Below, piece after piece: positions 61,426 to 64,000 of a DNA stretch of 64,000 bases. The notes under the pieces were generated by a model that saw only the letters and a list, made by a program, of their open reading frames with translations, made no database searches and had not been told where the DNA came from. The first letter of the stretch is position 1, and each line of letters starts with the position of its first letter. This stretch comes from Owenia fusiformis (taxonomy: Eukaryota; Annelida; Polychaeta; Sabellida; Oweniidae), in the NCBI GenBank assembly GCA_903813345.2, contig CAIIXF020000010.1, positions 26,312,425 through 26,376,424 of the forward strand, written 5' to 3'. Both the position numbers and the translations under genes were made by a program.

Positions 61426-63783
61426 GTCATTTTTAGATTCCAGTGAAACTTATGAAACCGATAAACTTATCAATTTTATAATTGAGTAAAAATCTATAAA
61501 TAATATCATAGGGAATAACAAACAAAGTGCTTATGCAAGTCAAACGGTGTGTTAAACGGTGTGTTAAATGGTTGTCAAAGTGACACGTTGACCCTTGCAC
61601 AGAGTTTCTTTGAAAATATAATCTTTTTAGTCGTTTCTTATATTTTAAGTGATATTGTGCAATGTGGGCAAACTCCACCTCCCAATACACTGTGACTGAT
61701 TCATTCCACTGACAGATGCAACACCTTAGAGGAATGACCAGTCCACAATGCACTGAGTTCAGGGCTTAAATCCTTAAATAGTTTGAAAACGGCTGTTATA
61801 TAGAACAGAATATTTTGTTCATAGGTATATGAAGAGAAAGAAGAGAGTGAAAACATTTAATAGAGAAATAATGTATATATGATTATTGATTATGTCAGCT
61901 ACAGTTTAATTTTTGTGTATTATATATGGTCATTTGGACGTTTGGCGCTGGACTAGTACTCTAATCTGAAGCTGTTCTACTTTTTTGATTAACAGACTCC
62001 GTGTCTAGTATAACGCCGACTCGACGCCGACTACATAGATCACGAAGACTAAAAGAAGAACAGCCAACGAAGAATAGACGATCTTGCACAAGAAGCTCCA
62101 TATATTAACATTTAAAATTCCAATCTATTGTTATCATGAGAAATCAAGGCCTTTTAGAAGCTTCACACTATTTCTGACAGACAGAAGGATGTGACGAGCA
62201 ATGATCCATTACTATGTTATATATGTCATATACTTTATAGATTAGTTTGACACAACAGGACCTAATAATGGAGTCTCAGGACAGAAAAGTCAAGTAGATT
62301 ATCCATAAATTATTGATGAACGGGTGATTACAAACGTTAATGAATCTGCGGAAGGCAATAACAACAAAGAAGAATCCACCATCAATGTGTTATTAATTTT
62401 GTTCTAACATGAATTCAATTTGTTCGAATGAACAATCGAACTGTATTGGCAAAATGGTCCCTATCTTAATGAAAATGTCAAGAAAATTGCAAAGGACCAG
62501 CCGTATTAAAAGGTATTTATAGATTCAATTTAAGATCGTGCCGAAAAAAGAGTTCCAACGTCGATCCAAATGCACTACAGGTCGTGTATTATTAGTTAGA
62601 TACTGTTCGTGAGAAGTCTAGTAAAATACCCGAGGGATGAGACGTGTTTAAGACAGTGCAATAGCAATTGTTTGAGAGAGAAGTGGGATAGCCTAGTGAT
62701 CACTTTTTTGCATTCAGTACACAAGTCATACGTTTTTGCATTACTTGAATAGTTCGTCATCACTTTACGGGAAATACATGAAAAAGATTTGCAAATTATT
62801 TACGTATTTTTCGGGTCCCTTGATTCCGAACAACATTAGTATTTGTAATAAGTCGCGATGCTCTTAAAACATTACGTAAAAGCTTTTAAAGTATCATATT
62901 TTTATAACTGAAATTAGGTCAACGAAATTATGTCATCAAAACAGCTCGTGTATTAACAGACAAATTTAGATAAAATGATATTTATATCTTTTGTACTTGT
63001 AATTACATTATGCTGAATCAACGCAATCCAACGCATTACATAGAATGTCAGATCATTTACCTACTCTGAATTAGCAATTTTATTCCCTGCAAGCTATATA
63101 CAACACACTCTTTCCGATATCGATACTTAATATAGACGCCAGTGGGATATTAAGTTGAAGTAGGTGTTTGTCTTTTCTTGTCATGTGGTGTTTTGTCACT
63201 CGTGTGGTATTAAAACTTTGAGAATATTCTGATCTTTCTAAGATAAATATTCTGCTTTTATTCACGCTGTTGCCCTGTTGAAAGTTTATAATTAAGATCA
63301 CGGTAACTACTATCCAACTACCATAACGATGATGAAACGCTTGCTATATATCAAACACTGTTTGAAAGTGGTTTAAAATAAACCTCCGGGAAATGAATGC
63401 AAATACTGTTCACTGAGCCAATAACTTGAATTGGCAAGTATGTCTTTCGTCAGTGGCAAGATCAGTACATTGAATATCGAACATAATACTATGCAAATGA
63501 AAAAAAACACCCCTGAAATAATTAGCAATTTGTATTAATCATTCACCTTTGCACAATCAGAATCAGAATTCAAACCATCAAAAATGTAAAGACCATATAT
63601 TCATTAGTCCAAGTCATTTTCTGAAATACTACTACTTTTCTCCGTGGCATATTTTAACCATTCTTGCTTTCTTCCAGACAAATTTAGATATTATGTTATA
63701 GTTAAGAAAATATCGTAATTTCAGAGAAGAATGTCCCATATATTTGAGCAACAGTGTATTATACGAAAGAAAATGTGTTGTAC
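61426..63783. other. Receptor intron, no further feature
   Basis: A short direct repeat GACGCCGACT at 62015-62032 and AACGGTGTGTTAAA at 61550-61567. No exon was seen. Confidence 0.4.
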
Positions 63784-64000
63784 CTGTGGTGTACTTGCTA
63801 TTATGCTGCAGACCCAGGCGAACACAAGCATCACTTTACCCCGCCTTTCACCATCTTTTAAACTGAGCGGGTGCATAATGGCGAAGTAACGGTCCAGACT
63901 GATTGTGACAAGTATGAAAGACGACAGGTAGAATCCAAACGCTCTAAAGAAGAGCAAGGTGCGACACGCAGTGTCTCCCGCCTGCCACGACACTGTCATG
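63784..64000 (-). CDS. GnRH/AKH/corazonin-type receptor, exon carrying TM3-TM4 (5' side cut by window edge)
   Basis: This is a coding exon of a class A neuropeptide GPCR at the plasma membrane, expected to couple peptide binding to a heterotrimeric G protein. It encodes 72 residues in phase from the window edge. WQAGDTAC ends in the conserved ECL1/TM3 cysteine (fragment residue 12). TM3 follows with FFRAFGFYLSSFILVTISLD, then the DRYFAIMHPL motif (DRY at residues 36-38), ICL2, and TM4 with FAWVCSIIASTPQ. The exon ends after CAG at 63784, followed by the donor GTACAAC, in phase 0. The translation continues into 10 kb of intron and joins cleanly to the next exon (STPQ|SFIFHVE). The FGFYLSSFILVTISLDRY block and PQ at the TM4 end are typical of the GnRH/AKH/corazonin group. 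Which of the three subtypes it is cannot be decided by eye. TM1 and TM2 and the start codon lie outside the window. Confidence 0.93.

Overview
This is an AT-rich, intron-rich animal genomic window. Two protein-coding loci can be supported, and both are incomplete. Most of the remaining sequence is transposon-derived: MITEs, fold-back elements, mariner relics and minisatellites. The gene types (a PTPN9-like phosphatase and a GnRH/AKH/corazonin-type neuropeptide receptor), 0.1 to 10 kb introns and high MITE density suggest an invertebrate, probably a marine one such as an echinoderm or other non-vertebrate. The species cannot be read from the sequence.

Locus 1, + strand: one terminal coding exon at 25657-25883 encodes the last 75 residues of a non-receptor protein tyrosine phosphatase catalytic domain, closest by eye to PTPN9/MEG2. 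No earlier exon was recognised in the 25 kb upstream. That stretch holds repeats and probably lies largely in a long intron.

Locus 2, - strand: a class A GPCR runs from the right edge of the window down to 44750. Five internal exons (63784-64000, 53497-53701, 50222-50329, 50012-50075, 48307-48395) carry TM3 to TM7 with consistent splice phases and GT/AG sites. The DRY, CWTP and DPIVY motifs and the ECL2 QCVTF motif place it in the GnRH/AKH/corazonin receptor group. TM1 and TM2 lie beyond the window. After TM7 there are two in-phase 3' splice acceptors with nearly identical flanks (exon starts at 45475 and 45210). They lead to two different C-terminal tails: a short basic 50-residue tail, and a long 152-residue tail with a four-cysteine cluster. 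This looks like an undescribed alternative-tail switch.

Layout of the rest: 1-8172 tandem repeats, a TA-flanked MITE, a pogo/Tigger-like MITE and a 4 kb double fold-back element. 8173-16900 dispersed and duplicated repeats, a 22-bp minisatellite and a tRNA-like Pol III unit. 17253-18268 a 1 kb palindromic element. 20370-25365 a dispersed repeat, a small MITE and a mariner-type relic. 27500-30215 two minisatellite regions. 33400-38800 tandem and inverted repeats. 39795-44081 nested MITEs. 45911-48146, 52116-52771, 58446-59337 and 60528-61036 further DNA-transposon derivatives inside the receptor introns.

Five elements from three sequence families share termini beginning CAC and exact 5-bp target duplications. 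That is the signature of the Transib/RAG transposase superfamily, and it is the main mobile-element finding. All boundaries were read by eye; no alignment or database search was run.
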